Below, piece after piece: positions 11,201-23,915 of a stretch of 64,000 nt of DNA. Position 1 is the stretch's first letter; every line of letters starts with the position of its first letter. Source of the DNA: Adineta steineri (Eukaryota; Rotifera; Eurotatoria; Adinetida; Adinetidae). A model generated the notes under the pieces. That model was not told the origin of the DNA. It saw nothing but the letters and a program-made list of their open reading frames with translations, and did not search any database. The position numbers and the translations under genes were made by a program. The stretch spans positions 1-64,000 of the forward strand of contig CAJNOI010000357.1 in the NCBI GenBank assembly GCA_905250115.1. Reading direction: 5' to 3'.

Positions 11201-14200
11201 CAACGTATGTGGATGGGAGATTGTAATGGAATTAATTTACTATTTAAACTGTCGGTATGAATAAGAAAAGATAATTAATAATAGAAAAAAAAATGAATAT
11301 ATACATATATATTAGATTCCAACAGCTGAATTCGATTTTCTTGAAACATTTACAACAACACCTGAATCATTATTAGATATTACACATCTCTATATACGAA
11401 GTAATCATAAACTAGCTCGATCCAATCTAATACAAGTGAGAAATATATTTAATTAAAGCATATTTAACACATTAATATTCCTCTAGGAAACAGAAAATGG
11501 TATTAAACGTTTAAGTATTAATGCGATTCATCCATTAACAGATCGTTTATTACCAATTTTTATCAATGATGAAGCAGATTACGGACCAAAAATACGAGCT
11601 AATATGTCGATGTTAAATGTTCAAATAGGTTAGAATTAATGAATTTAAATAAAAATAAATCAAATAATTATTATTAATTGTTAGGTACACCGAAATCAAA
11701 TTCATATGATGAATCATTTGCAAATAAACATAGTATTTCAACTGTAATTGATTCATCAACTCGTTGGCATAAAATGGATACAGAAACATTACTCAGTGAA
11801 CTTCGTTCACGTGAATTAGGTGGTTATCGAACATCTGGTAAACTTAGTGATTGGTGTATATCACGTCAACGTTACTGGGGTACTCCAATTCCAATAATTC
11901 ATTGTGATCAATGCGGTGTAAGTTATATATTTACTTTTTGTTACATATTTCTAAACAATATATTGATATATTCTTGATAGAGTGTTCCAGTACCAGAAAA
12001 CGAATTACCAGTTCGATTACCATCAATTGAAAATATAAGATCTTCATCAAAAACTGGTATTTCACCATTAGCTAATGCACATGATTGGAAAAAAATTCAA
12101 TGTCCAAAGTAAATTAAATTATTTTTATGATATATATATTTATCGTTTGTTATAGATGTGGAAATGAAAATGCTAAACGTGAAACAGATACAATGGATAC
12201 ATTTGTTGATTCATCATGGTATTTTTTACGTTATTTGGATAATGAAAATACTGAAAAACCATTTGAACCTAATATTGTTAATAAATTGATGCCAGTCGAT
12301 CTCTATATCGGCGGACTTGAACATGGTAATTAATTTGTGCACGTATGTTTTTTTCCATGTTTAACATTATAAAATAGACATTTCATAAATATTTTTGATT
12401 TTATTAGCTTTAACACATCTCTTTGTTGCTCGATTTATTCAACATTTTATGCATTCTAAAGGTCTATGTACCTCTCTTGAACCATTCAAACGATTTATAC
12501 CCATCGGTAAGATAGCCTTTTATTTTTTGATTAACTCGTTTTTTTGTTTCATTGAAGGAATGGTACAAGGTAAAACTTATAAAACATCGAATGGTCAATA
12601 CGTTACTAAAGATAAAGTTTTAACTATCGATAAAAATACAATGATACATTCATTAACAAAAGAACGAGTTGAAGTTGATTGGGAAAAAATGAGTAAATCA
12701 AAATATAATGGTACTGATCCACAAGAAATAATTGATGCATATGGTGTTGATTTTACAAGATTACTTATGTTAAATTTTGTTCATCCAAGATCTTTACGCA
12801 ATTTCACTTGTAATTATAACTTATTTATAAAAGAAAAAGGATTAGATTTAACTGTATTCTTGGAGAATTCAAGAGCATATATTATGACCTATAGTAGACA
12901 CAATCAGGGTCGAAACCATGACCATGAGTAATCGGTAGTCATAGATATTGGAAAAATCATATATTTTGCCACTATATCAATTGTATCAGATGTCCTTAAC
13001 GCAAATTATTTCAACAGTTTGTAAATTTTTTTTTCGAAATTAGAATAACTAGAAATTAACTGTAGAAATTATTTTTTCCGAGATTAAGCTGAATTATTTC
13101 ATAAATGATTCATATTTTGAATTGAAAATCTTAATTCTATTGTCTTGCTGTCGTAATGTATATTCGATTTATCTGATCTGAAAGTGTACGAAGTATATAG
13201 TTTATGAAAGAAAATTATAACTTGTTACAAACGAGAAAAAAATGGTCATGTCTCATGGTCATGGCCACAATTGCAAGTATAATATGTCCATGACAAAAGA
13301 AACACTTGCCGATGTCGATCTCGAACAAACAGACAGTTATATAAGAAAACTCTTTCGATTTGTACAACTATATAAATTCATTCTCTCAAGAACTTTTTGC
13401 AACTGTACATGATGCAAATCATTAAAATTAAATAAATCATACTAATAGAACTAACAATAATTCTCTTAGTTTTTAAATTCACAGAATTTTAAATCGATTA
13501 ATCAAAAGAAATTCAGTTGTTCTAAAACTCCTTAATAGTTACTAAATAAAATCATTTAAAAAAAATTGACCTCATTGAGTTCAAAAGAATGCATTAATGT
13601 CTATGTCATTTTCATCATTAGCGAAATCATTCAAATACTAATGTGTTTTATTGCTGAAATAATTTGTAATATAATTAAGTCTATACTTTTTTTTTGAAAT
13701 TTTATCTTTTAGTGGAAGATGGTATTGCCGAAGGTTTACAAAATTGGTTTAAAATCTTTATTAATCTTTATGTTGAATTAATTGATCCACGAACAAAGAC
13801 TGATACAAAATCTGTAATGAGTAATGAAGAATTTCAACAAATTGAATTAGCTTTACGTGAACAACGATTAAATACGATTTATACAGTTACATTTTATATC
13901 GATAGTTTTTTTAGTGTAGCATCAGCTATTATCGAATTACAAAAATTAACACGTTATCTTCGAGTATAAAAATTAATTTATTTTTATTTTATAGAAATTT
14001 TAATTTTTGAATTCTTATAGAAAGTACCAATCAATATCAAAAGAGAATCTAATGAATATTTACGATCTCTTTGTGATCTATTAGTTATGATTGGACCAGT
14101 CATACCAGCTTTATCATCCGAACTTTGGACTATTTTACAAAAACAAATAAAAACTAATATTAATGGTTATGATCTGGTAAAATAAATTAGATAAAAAAAA

Positions 14201-14631
14201 TATTTACTAGGTTTTTCTTTATATTTAGAGTAAAAATTTATTTGAACAAAATTACCCATCATTACCAAATGATTATCCAGCAAAGATCAATGCTTTAGTA
14301 ATAGAATAATTTATTTCAAAGAAATAAACTTAATTATATTTTCTTTCAGTATGATACAACTGTTTTTGCTTCGATGCCAATAGCACGATCACTTCTTCCC
14401 ACTTTAACAACAACTGATATTCTTCAACAGTTAAATAACAATGATAATCAATTACAAATGAAAACATTTATTGAAAAAAATGGTCTTAAATTTGATCGTT
14501 TACGTAAATTAGATGATTATTGTGCAACACTTATTTATGAACGTGACCCTAACGTGACAATAGTTGAACAATCAGAACCTTTAATTGAAAAGAAAAAAAG
14601 CAAAACATCAAAAAAGAAACAAGTTTCATAA
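8235..14631 (+). CDS. LARS2: Leucyl-tRNA synthetase, mitochondrial
   Basis: About 19 exons encode roughly 900 aa, like human LARS2 (903). The enzyme charges mitochondrial tRNA-Leu. The N-terminus [13 protein letters not shown] is basic and hydrophobic, as in a mitochondrial presequence. The class I HIGH motif is PSGRLHMGH, followed by [27 protein letters not shown] and QWFIRTRAF match the family. The editing-domain region is present but shortened. [43 protein letters not shown] and [10 protein letters not shown] (KMSKS loop) follow, then an anticodon-binding helical domain. The intron after RTRAFTQ (about 9292-11140) contains a whole phosphatase gene on the same strand. Another long intron is 12810-13712. 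The start is the only Met upstream of the first conserved exon. Confidence 0.93.
9554..11045 (+). CDS. MINPP1-like histidine acid phosphatase, nested in LARS2
   Basis: Three exons (9554-9876, 9935-10514, 10572-11045) give 458 aa (human MINPP1 has 487). The frame extends upstream to a Met at 9443, but the Met at 9554 starts a good signal peptide ([18 protein letters not shown]), so it is preferred. Histidine acid phosphatases of this branch remove phosphates from inositol polyphosphates in the secretory pathway. The catalytic RHGxR motif is VARHGCR and the proton-donor HAE is [19 protein letters not shown] and [15 protein letters not shown] match MINPP1. The first donor is an unusual GTTTGT. 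The whole gene sits inside one LARS2 intron on the same strand, so it must have its own promoter or be released from the host intron. It is recognisable to the family; substrate preference is inferred. Confidence 0.85.
12810..13712 (+). other. Long LARS2 intron
   Basis: A 903-base intron (donor GTAATT, acceptor CTTTTAG) between the KMSKS exon and the anticodon-binding exon; joining gives [12 protein letters not shown] in frame. It contains a short inverted pair (CCATGACCATGAG near 12917 and CTCATGGTCATGG near 13253) and a small frame starting [11 protein letters not shown] at 13242. Confidence 0.7.
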
Positions 14632-14699
14632 TTTTGTGTGTGTGTTTTTTTTGAATAAAAATATATCCAAAAGAAAAAATTAGAAGAAAACAGAAAACA

Positions 14700-14711
14700 T
14701 TTTTCTTATAG
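14700..14711 (+). other. Putative trans-splice acceptor before the SAM-like gene
   Basis: The sequence TTTTTCTTATAG ends two bases before the ATG at 14714 and there is no upstream exon in the 82-base gap after LARS2. This is the layout of an acceptor for a spliced leader. Inferred, since no RNA data are available. Confidence 0.5.
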
Positions 14712-14713
14712 AT

Positions 14714-15298
14714 ATGAATAATAAAAATGAAGTATCGATTCTTCTTGAAATTCTTGATCTAGAATATTTAAAACCGATATTAATTGATCGTTTTCAAAAA
14801 ATTAATGATCTTACATTAGTCAATCTCAATGAAATTGGAATACAAAATGAAGATGATCTAAATAAATTACGTTATATACTTGATCAATTACAAGAAAATA
14901 AAGATTCTATTGAACAATATGATCCATTATTATCAATGAAAGATACTGATCATATAATAACACGTATTGAAAATGAAACAAATCTTATATCATCTAGTCT
15001 TAATTTATTATTAAATAATAATACTAATAATATAAATTTATTTCGAGATGATGCAACATTAGATATTGATTATAGTTTATATAATTGTAAAATTGATCAA
15101 ATTGAAACTGATGTACAACAATTACAAAATAATGCGGATTTATTAATTGAACAAATTCAGTTACAATTCCCACATTTACAAAAATCATTAAATGGACATA
15201 AGATTAAGAATACAAATCAATTTTCGAAAAAGACTTGCGTTATTGTAACTCTTTCTGTTCTTTGTATTGGTTTAATGTTCTATATCAAACAAAAATAA
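14714..15298 (+). CDS. SAM-like, tail-anchored membrane protein
   Basis: A single exon encodes 194 aa. The first 70 residues (LLEILDLEYLKPILID ... LNEIGIQNEDDLNKL) have the spacing of a SAM-type helical domain. The middle part is polar and helical with likely coiled coil around DQIETDVQQLQNNADLL. The C-terminus is one hydrophobic helix (CVIVTLSVLCIGLMFYI) followed by KQK, which fits a tail-anchored protein facing the cytosol. It starts only 82 bases after the LARS2 stop. A pyrimidine-rich tract ends in AG at 14710-14711, two bases before the ATG, which suggests a downstream gene in a trans-spliced operon. No named family is recognised. Confidence 0.7.
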   Translation: MNNKNEVSILLEILDLEYLKPILIDRFQKINDLTLVNLNEIGIQNEDDLNKLRYILDQLQENKDSIEQYDPLLSMKDTDHIITRIENETNLISSSLNLLLNNNTNNINLFRDDATLDIDYSLYNCKIDQIETDVQQLQNNADLLIEQIQLQFPHLQKSLNGHKIKNTNQFSKKTCVIVTLSVLCIGLMFYIKQK

Positions 15299-15833
15299 AT
15301 CGATCATTGTGTAGGAATTAATGAATCCTTTTGTATCAGATGAACACATTTATATATATATATGTATATACATATAAATGCATCTAGGTGAAGACGTGCT
15401 ATATACACATCATCCTATTTTGATTAAATGAGAACTTATTCAATGTATATGTACGTGTGTTTTGAGATAAAATATCTAATGATCAAGTAATATAGTAGAG
15501 AGCGTGTATCGACACATATCAAGTATTAAAAATAACCAGGTATACGTTGTGATAGTAATCTGTACGATTGTTCGGTAAACATACGTATAATAGGTATCTT
15601 TTTAGATTGTAATGTGTAAATTCATTGATTTGTCATATTCTATTTTATATTTATATATGATGGAAGTTCAAGGTAATAAGGATGAGAGATTTTAAAACGG
15701 TACAAATACCTGTACATTGGTCTAGGTCATTTATATGACAAAAAAAATGCGAAAAAAAGAAAGAAAGAACAAAGTGATGATAAGGAAAAGAACAAACGCA
15801 TATACATTTGAGTAATGTACTACACTTTCGATT

Positions 15834-15943
15834 TTTCTCGCTCTCCCTCTCTCTCTCTCTCTTCTTCTCCATCCACACCCTTAACGTCCCTCATCACTAT
15901 TACTACTACTACCACTACTACTACTACTACCGCTACTACTACA
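15834..15943. repeat. CT and TAC microsatellites
   Basis: A pyrimidine tract made largely of CT dinucleotides (about 15840-15863) is followed by a TAC trinucleotide array with few interruptions (about 15899-15943). Read directly from the sequence. Confidence 0.9.
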
Positions 15944-16034
15944 CAACCTATATTATATATGTACCACAATGCAACAGGCCATTGACGATGTAGCAGCCGA
16001 TGAGAGCAAAAGATAGCCAGACAATGGACAAAGA

Positions 16035-16047
16035 AAGTAAGAGAGAC

Positions 16048-16078
<31 letters not shown>

Positions 16079-16190
16079 AGGAAAAGAAAGTCAGTCGGAC
16101 AATGCTTATTCGACTACAATAGCTTACAATACGAGACAGAAGCGACAGAGAAGGAGGGAGAGAGACAGAGAGACAGAGAAGAAAAGAAAA
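16035..16190. repeat. GA/CAGA purine microsatellites
   Basis: Two tracts of GAGACAGA-type repeats, about 16041-16080 and 16145-16190, are separated by ordinary sequence. Together with the CT tract at 15840 they form complementary purine and pyrimidine blocks on the same strand. Confidence 0.9.
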
Positions 16191-16768
16191 TATAGTTCAC
16201 TATACTACCTCAAACATACATTTATTCATAATGCATTCTTCAAAAATCAGCCATGTTAATGGTACAAGTATAACTTTCTAAGGTTAAGATATGTTAAGTA
16301 AGTGAAGTAGGGCTTTTTAATGTTTTACCAAGGTTCTTTGTTCATATGTTCTATTCTAGTATATAACAACTTGATTATTTGTTCTGCTGGTAATTCATTA
16401 TCTAGTTTGTCCTATTCCAATAAACACTAACTAACGAGTTTTTTTTCATCTTAACAAAAACAAAATATGATGATAATGATGAATGAACAATATCTATAAA
16501 AAGAATACTATAGTGTTAAGTTGAACACATATGCATATATATATATATGTATATAGAGAGAGAAGGAAGATAAGAAGATCATAATTTAACCTTAATAATC
16601 TTAATAGTGCAGTTCATTTGTCATTTTCATTTTCTTCACTTCTATATTCCACATGTCACGGCTGAAGTAGTACTTACTGTATCGTTCGTTATGAATTTTC
16701 ACACATAACATTACATCATACCTCTACTTACGTTGTTCAATCATTTTACATGTTTCAACGCATTAGAT

Positions 16769-16796
16769 AGGCAAGCAAGCAGGCAGGCAGGCAAAC
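16769..16796. repeat. GGCA tetranucleotide microsatellite
   Basis: A short run of GGCA/AGCA units (AGGCAAGCAAGCAGGCAGGC and continuing) lies about 120 bases upstream of the ATG at 16917. Confidence 0.85.
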
Positions 16797-16916
16797 ACTA
16801 CTGTAGACTTTTCTTTTACTAATTTAAAGTGTCCAATTTTTCTTTTCTTTTTTTTTCGTTTTTTCTTCAGATATATAATTTTTTTTTGTTGAAATGTTCA
16901 ATTAAATTAATAGAAG

Positions 16917-19900
16917 ATGTACCATCGAATGTATCTTCGTCGCTGTTCTATGTCAAGTATAAGTGAAGAATCTGAAACAGGTGATGATGATCTTCTTGAT
17001 GAAGAATTTGTTATATGTAATGATGACAATAATGAAGAAAAAAGTCAGTCACCAACAAATATATCTGTTGAAAATTGTCTTGGTGATTTAAATAGTTTCA
17101 AAAAAGTAAGATTCTTTTTTTTTTGTTCTTGTTCTTCTTCTTTTTTTGACCGACCATCAAATTAGCTTCTCATTCAACCACCAACACGTTTGCTTAATGA
17201 CCTCTGTCATTTTACACCTTGATAAATTATTATATGTCCTTTATACGTAAGAGAAGCTCACACTGTCAAAATGACTAGGTATCTTTTATACTTCTATATA
17301 TATGTATATTTATAAAGCGGCGTCATATTGTTACATTTGGATTTGATTATAACGGATGCACGCTAATAGGGCGTATGTATGTATGTGTAACAGATTTATG
17401 AGTTCATTTTCCACTTGGCACCACTAGCCATGCAAGCGGTATTCCGTTTTTCTTTTCTTTCGGCTTATCAATATAATGACGTGAAATGTCTCTTTGCCAT
17501 TATTCTTTCTATGAACATAATGTGACCGTAGGGATAAAACTGTAAACGGAAGTTATTTTATTTCACATCTGCATCAGTACTCTAAGAAAGATAAACGTTT
17601 ATTGTTATGTATAGAATAATTTCTTTCTTTATATATATATGTATGTAGATATATATATATATATAGTTATATAGTTATATATATAAATATTTCTGTTTAT
17701 ATAATAGGAAATCCGAGAAGCTTACGAAGAATTGTCTACATTAGAACGACAAGCTCAAAATACAACATCAACATCACCAACGATTTTGACTATGGAAAAA
17801 GGTAGAAAACTAATGTTTATTTTGATTTAATCAATTATTGATAAACAGAAAAAAAGCTAAATATTGATTGATAGTTGCACAATACTCTGCTTGAGAAAGA
17901 AAGAAAAACGGAAGTGTATTGATACTAAACATGCCTACATAATAGAAAATATTATGTTTAGAATAGAACACTATATAGTAGAAATACAAAAAAAATCTAG
18001 ATTTTCTATTGCCGAACTAGTTGTAAGACATATTTATATGATGAAGGTTAATTCTTTGAAGAAGAAGAGAAGGAAAAAAGAGAGTATAGCAGAATATTCT
18101 AGTTTCTTAATATGACGTATGTTTAAAATTGTATAGAATGTCTTTGATTGAAGTCTGAATATGATTAAAAAGAATTTACATTCATCGACTGCAGCCGTCA
18201 TCATTTGAACATTGTATGAACATATATATATATATACATGTGCATGCAAACAAATATAGGTCACGATTTGATTGATCGGATAAGCAAGTATTTGAACACG
18301 AACAAAAGAGTTCTATTCTCAGGCATCACTTTAAAATGTTGATGAGAAAAATGAACAAGACGGAGAAAAAGAAAAAAAAAACTTCTCAGACAGATTGAAT
18401 TCAAGTGTTGTAAAAAGAAATAAAAGACAAGAAATCAATCAACAATTGACGAGACAAAATCGATATGAAAATCAATTTCAATTTCTATTTGTTTTTTTGT
18501 TTATTGTAGGAGATGATCTTGACATATTACTTGAACAACTTCACACACTTGAACAACGATTAGATCAACCACAAATGTTTCACAATGAATCTAATCATCG
18601 TAATAAAAAGACAATTTCACCAAATATAGTCGCACAATTTGATGAACTTGATCAAGCACTGGCTACATTAACAAGTACATTAAATAATGTAGAAATTGAA
18701 TTAGGAGATTCAGGAAATAGCTCATCATCATCAGCAGCTAGTGATTCAACAACGATTCTTCATCGTCAACAACAAGATGTAAATGATGATAAAAATCGTG
18801 ATATTGAAGGTGATGAACATTTTTCTGATAGTGGTTTATCACAATCTACTGATTCTATAAGTTTACCATATAAACAACGATCACAATTGAGAACACATAG
18901 TCAAATATCTAATATTTCTAGTGTAAGTTATATACATATTTATTTTTTGTTTTCAATGAATTTTTTTTGTTTGTTTAAAAAGGCTTTTTCATGTGATGCA
19001 TTGAAGAATCCTATTGGAGATAGTAAAATTCGTTTAGCATTAGAAAAAATGCATGAAGCAAATATTAAAAAAATGTTTGTTAAAATACATAATGAAGATA
19101 AATCAACGAAAAATATTCTCATCGATGAAACAATGTCAATTTATGATATAATTGTTTTACTTCTACATAAATATCGTTTAAATCCAACATATAATTATAC
19201 ACTTGTTGAAGATTTACCTGATTTACATATCTATCGTATATTTGAAGATCATCAAAATTTAATAAATGATGCTATTGTTTATTGGTCACGTGATACTAAT
19301 AATCGTATATGTTTTCAACAACATGAAAGTAAATATGCTATGTTTAATGAACCAAAGAAATTTTTTTCTCTCAAAGAAAATAATTCCAATAATATCCTAG
19401 TTGATTATATATCATCAAATACAATTGTTTTACCTGATGATATAACAAGTATTTTATATATGAAAGATAAAAATCGAAAACTTTGGAAAAAATATACATG
19501 TGTTTTACGTCAATCAGGTATATATCAAATGCCAAAATCTTCATCTTCAAAACGTGATCTTATTTGTTTATTAAAATTTGAATCAAATATGCAACTATAT
19601 TATGCAAATAATTGGTTTGAATCATTACGTTCTCCAACTCAATATGGTTTTGCACTTAAATATGCACATATACAAAAAAAATCAAATAAATATATCCATT
19701 ACTTATGTACAAATACATATAATGAATGTCAACGATGGATAGATGGTATTCGAATTATACAACATGGTATTCAGTTATATAAAAATTATCAACGAATGAA
19801 AAAAGTTATTGATGATGGACCTGATCAACTTGCAAAAAATTTACCTAATCAACATTATTTTAATTTTATACAATCAAATACATCATCATTTATGTCTGAA

Positions 19901-20600
19901 TCATTTCCAGCTATTTCATTACCCATTAATCATATTATTTCGGATGTATCGAAATCATTTAGTGAATTTGGAAATATTTCATCGATACATAATTTTAAAT
20001 CATTGGGTAAATTATTTTTCTTTAATCATTATTTACCTCTCAAGTTTCTTTTTTATAGATCGTCTTAAAACAACGAAAACAAATTTTATTCGTTCATCAT
20101 CATTTCATGATAGTTTACGTCGTGCAAATAGAACTGATCAAAAAATTTTACGTACATATTCAATATCACCCCCAAATAGTTCACCAACAAAACCTACTGA
20201 TGTAGGTCTTAAACGATCGAAATCATCGAAAGAAATTACATTAAAATCAACTCCATCACAACGTTCAAAAACATCAAATAAAAAAGAACATAATGATACA
20301 ACGAAAAGTTCATCAACAGCATCTATTATTCCTTTTATCAATCAATGTATACATACAGAAAGAACACCACGTCGTTCAAAATCACCTTTACCTTTACCTA
20401 AAAGACCTCCGCCACCTCTTCCAAAAAAATTATCATCACCTCGAACAACTGTTGATAATCATATATATGATTCATTTCAAGATAGTCCATCATTAACAAC
20501 TAATTATCGACAAACATTTACATCGAGAAAAACTCCTATTGATGATAAACGAACAGTATGTCAACCACGTTTACCACCTATGAAAGTAACAGAACTGTAA
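16917..20600 (+). CDS. MRL-family adaptor (MIG-10/RIAM/lamellipodin)
   Basis: Five exons (16917-17105, 17708-17801, 18510-18922, 18983-20006, 20059-20600) keep frame and give 753 aa. MRL proteins link Ras/Rap GTPases and phosphoinositides to actin assembly through Ena/VASP. The N-terminus is acidic. A short coiled-coil (EIREAYEELSTLERQA, then DDLDILLEQLHTLEQRL) precedes the RA domain (MFVKIHNEDKSTKNILIDET ... YRIFEDHQNLINDAIVYWSR). A PH domain follows (LYMKDKNRKLWKKYTCVLR ... NECQRWIDGIRI). The C-terminal tail is Ser-rich with a proline stretch (LPLPKRPPPPLPKKL) suited to SH3 or EVH1-type binding. The RA-PH tandem is diagnostic. Introns 1 and 2 are unusually long for this window, about 600 and 700 bases. 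Confidence 0.9.
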
Positions 20601-20805
20601 AAAATAACCAAAGAAGACAAACACATATTAATTCAAACAATGTGTTTATGACCGGTGATCAATTTATGCACGATATATATGTATATACATATATATCAAC
20701 CGGCAAAAAAATCAGGCTGTTAAAAATGTTTTCTTTTCCTTTTTTGTAAAAAAAGAATAGTCTTATATATTTGCCGATCTTTGTTTTCACATCACTGTTT
20801 TATTA

Positions 20806-23800
20806 TTAAGCATCAAGATGTCCATACAAACGTCTTAATTTTTCTTTTTTTTTACGATTATTATGTTTTTTCCATGGTTTTCCATCTGGAGATTGATTTG
20901 TTGAATCATTCGTAGTTTCACCTGCTTGTATTGGACCATTTTTTCTTGTATAATTTAATCGACCATGTATACCTTTACTACCAAAACGTATATCAGTCTA
21001 CGAAAATCAAATTAAATATATTTAACAACAAAACAACAAAAAAAACGTTTACTGGTTGAAAAAATTGTCGATCGACATCGGATGGTTGAAACTTTGATGG
21101 CTGAAAATAACAAAATTGATTAACAATAAAAAAGAAACTTTTTCTTTTTGTGAATAAAATAAATTTACTTTTGATGTTGTTTCATTTGATGTATTTTCTT
21201 CATTGTTTGTTTCATCATCATCATCGTCATCATCGCTAGCAAGGCCATAATGCGCAGCATACTGTTGAAATTCTTCTGAATCATAACCAGGTGGTGGATA
21301 ACAATATAGAAGTTTTCCATTAATATAATCTTTTAGAAGTAGACGAGCTGCTCGACTTCCATCAGGAATACCTTTATGAGTCATAAAACCTCGTCGATCT
21401 AAACAAAAATTATAGATATATATTATGTAATGATCTCAATGATATTGAGTTCTTTTGCTTATGATTCATTCAATAGTATCTAACCTTGTGTTTTCAACAA
21501 TATCAAGATATGTTTATAAATAAAGATACAATTAGTTAAAGATCATACTCATCGACACAAGTAATCTTCGTGATTGTATGTAACAAACTGTCATCTTACT
21601 TTTATTGTAAATGATTTTAATCATAAATACAAGAAAATAAGACTCATCTCAATCACTATTCATTTGTAATGAAATCATTTTTTTGTTAGTTAGATACATA
21701 ATCTAAACAGTATTCTTACAGGCATATGTAGCACATAATTCTACAGCTGTTGGTGGTCGATTTTCATCTTCTCCTTCTTTTGGTAATGGTAACATAATAT
21801 TGTAAATATGTGTGATAACAGAACGTGGAATCTGATGACAAACGTGTATATAGAGTTAAGGATAAATTCAAAACAAAATAAGCTAAAAATAAGATTAGAA
21901 ATAGAAAAACAAAAATTGAAATAAATAGTAAAAAAGGATATGAGATTAGCAGGACCAATATAATCTCGCATTTGATCAATAGATAAAATTCCATTAACAA
22001 TTAATTCATCTTTTGTTGAAACAAATGATGGAAAAACAAGACCAGGACAATCACATAGCATAAGTTCTTTCTCAAGAAAAATCGTCTAGAAAAAAATAAT
22101 TTAGAAAAAAAAAATATTTTTTTTTCGATATATTACTTGAAAATGTTTGGTTTTTCCAGGTGTTGCTGATACAGATACTTTTTTATATTGTAATAGAGAA
22201 TTAATTGTTGAACTTTTACCAACATTTGGATATCCAACCTATTAAGAAATGATTTTTGTCTTTATATCAAATAATCTTATATATATATATAATTACCATT
22301 CCAATAGTTAGAATATTTTCTCGAGTCGTTGTTTTATGAACATATAAAGATTTAAGTAAATATATTAATTCTTCTCGATTAACAACTAGTGATAAATTTT
22401 TTGGTTTTGTTTCTTTAGATTGTCCATGTGCAAGAATTTCATCACGTATTGTTTCAATTAAATCTTCATTTTCATTAGCGTTATCTTCTTCCTCGGATTC
22501 TTCTTCTTCTTCATCATCATCATCATCATCATCATCATATTCTTCTTCTTCATTACCAAGAGATGGAATATCGTCATCATTGATATTGATTTCTGCTTTT
22601 TGTTTTTCATCATTTTCATCTTCTAATTGAAGAGCGTCGAATCTATTTAATTGACCAGGCGATTTTGTTATTTCAAAATTATCATCATTATAATTAGCTT
22701 TGGATTGATTCCGTTTAATATCTTCAAGAACTCTATCTGTATCATCTAGATCTTCTGAATCATTTCTTGTTTTTGTAGATTTTGTAGATGGAGCTGATTG
22801 TAAAGCTGAATAGAAAATTACACGAATATTATGTTTATCAAAATAAGTTGCCCATATTTGTCTAAATAGAATAAAAACTAAAGATTTTGTTTGAAATATT
22901 TTCATTTCTATTACCGTTGTTCATCAGTTAATAAATCAGCTTTATTAACAAGAATTACATTAACTTTTTTATTATCTGGTGATAATTCACGAACATAGTT
23001 TTCAAGATCTTCACAACGAAACAATAGCGGATTTCGAGCATCAACGATTTGAACAATAACATCACTAAGAAAATAATTAAATTAGCATTAGAGAAGCATA
23101 TATATATGTGAAAGTTAACCTTTTTTCGATAACTCTCCATAATTGTCGCCAAAATTCAAGATTTTTTTCGAATGGTGTTAATGTTAAATCATCGATTTCT
23201 TGTAATCTAAATTAATGAAACGAGACTTAATAACAATAATTGAAAGTAATAAATTTTATACAAAGCTAATCGTCGTCTCCAATCAAGAAAACTCGTACGT
23301 TCTTGTAGATCAATTTGTTCGGCGCTCATATTAGAAGTCCACGCTGGTCTACAAATCATTAAATGCATTACAAAAAATTTATTAAAAATTTCCTTACCGT
23401 CGTGGAATACTTAATTTATCAACATGTAATTTTTGTACTTGTTTTATACGTTCTTTATCTTCACTAGTTAAAATTCCAACTTTTGCTACAGCTGGAATAA
23501 ACGTTACATTTAATCGTTCTAAAAAAATATCAATAGAAATATATATACATATATTTATTCATAGAGAAATAATAACCTGCTGCAAAATCAGTGCCAGCTA
23601 ATTGAGCAGTACTTAAAAAGTCATCTAAAGAATTTTGATCTGTTATGGATCGTAGATTAAGTCGATTCCAATCAGTCGTCGTAGTAAAGTCAGCTTTTTG
23701 ATACATCTATAGAAAATATGAAATTTATCTTTTTTTTTCACAAAAACATTTTTTTTTCATACCCATTCTTCTCCAGCTCTGTTACGATGTTTATTAGCAA

Positions 23801-23849
23801 AACGTTTTTTAACTAAAGAACGTCCTACTGCACTTTTTGCATTCGACAT
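20806..23849 (-). CDS. LSG1: Large-subunit GTPase 1 (LSG1)
   Basis: About nine exons on the minus strand, starting MSNAKSAVGRSLVKKRF at 23849 and ending YGHLDA. LSG1 is the cytoplasmic GTPase that releases NMD3 from 60S ribosomal subunits late in maturation. The circularly permuted GTPase order is visible: G4 NKADLL comes before G1 GYPNVGKSS, with G3 DCPG after it. Family motifs include DWNRLNLRSITDQNSLDDF, FWRQLWRVIEKSD and VDARNPLLFRCEDLE. A very acidic Asp/Glu insertion lies between G4 and G1, as in eukaryotic LSG1. The C-terminus is basic (KPWKKHNNRKKKEKLRR). It starts 66 bases after the stop of the upstream minus-strand gene, with an acceptor-like tract in between. Confidence 0.95.
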
Positions 23850-23867
23850 AATTTAAATGTTATTTAT

Positions 23868-23880
23868 CTAGAAAAGAAAC
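23868..23880 (-). other. Putative trans-splice acceptor before LSG1
   Basis: On the minus strand the tract TTTCTTTTCTAG ends 18 bases before the LSG1 ATG and lies inside the 66-base gap after the preceding gene. No room exists for an ordinary promoter and first exon, so a trans-splice acceptor is inferred. Confidence 0.45.
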
Positions 23881-23915
23881 TGAAGATTTTATTGATCTAT
23901 TCTTTTAGATTAAAT

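Larger units (their letters stand above)
15299..16916. other. Long intergenic region rich in microsatellites
   Basis: About 1.6 kb upstream of the MRL-family gene, with no gene seen. It contains CT-, TAC-, GA/CAGA- and GGCA-type simple repeats (listed separately). The last part is presumably the promoter and leader of the gene at 16917; an AG at 16912-16913 just before the ATG could be a trans-splice acceptor. Confidence 0.5.

Noticed and set aside
12842-13265. A MITE bounded by CCATGACCATGAG and CTCATGGTCATGG
   Set aside because: The 13-bp inverted match is not flanked by a target duplication and the arms do not extend, so chance or gene-fragment origin is as likely.
18395-18509. Upstream extension of the MRL exon to 18395
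   Set aside because: An acceptor at 18508-18509 joins in phase to the exon ending at 17801; the extension is intron sequence.
21049-21384. A separate acidic 111-aa protein on the minus strand
   Set aside because: Its sequence is an LSG1 exon (GIPDGSRAARLLLKDY) with a read-through intron.
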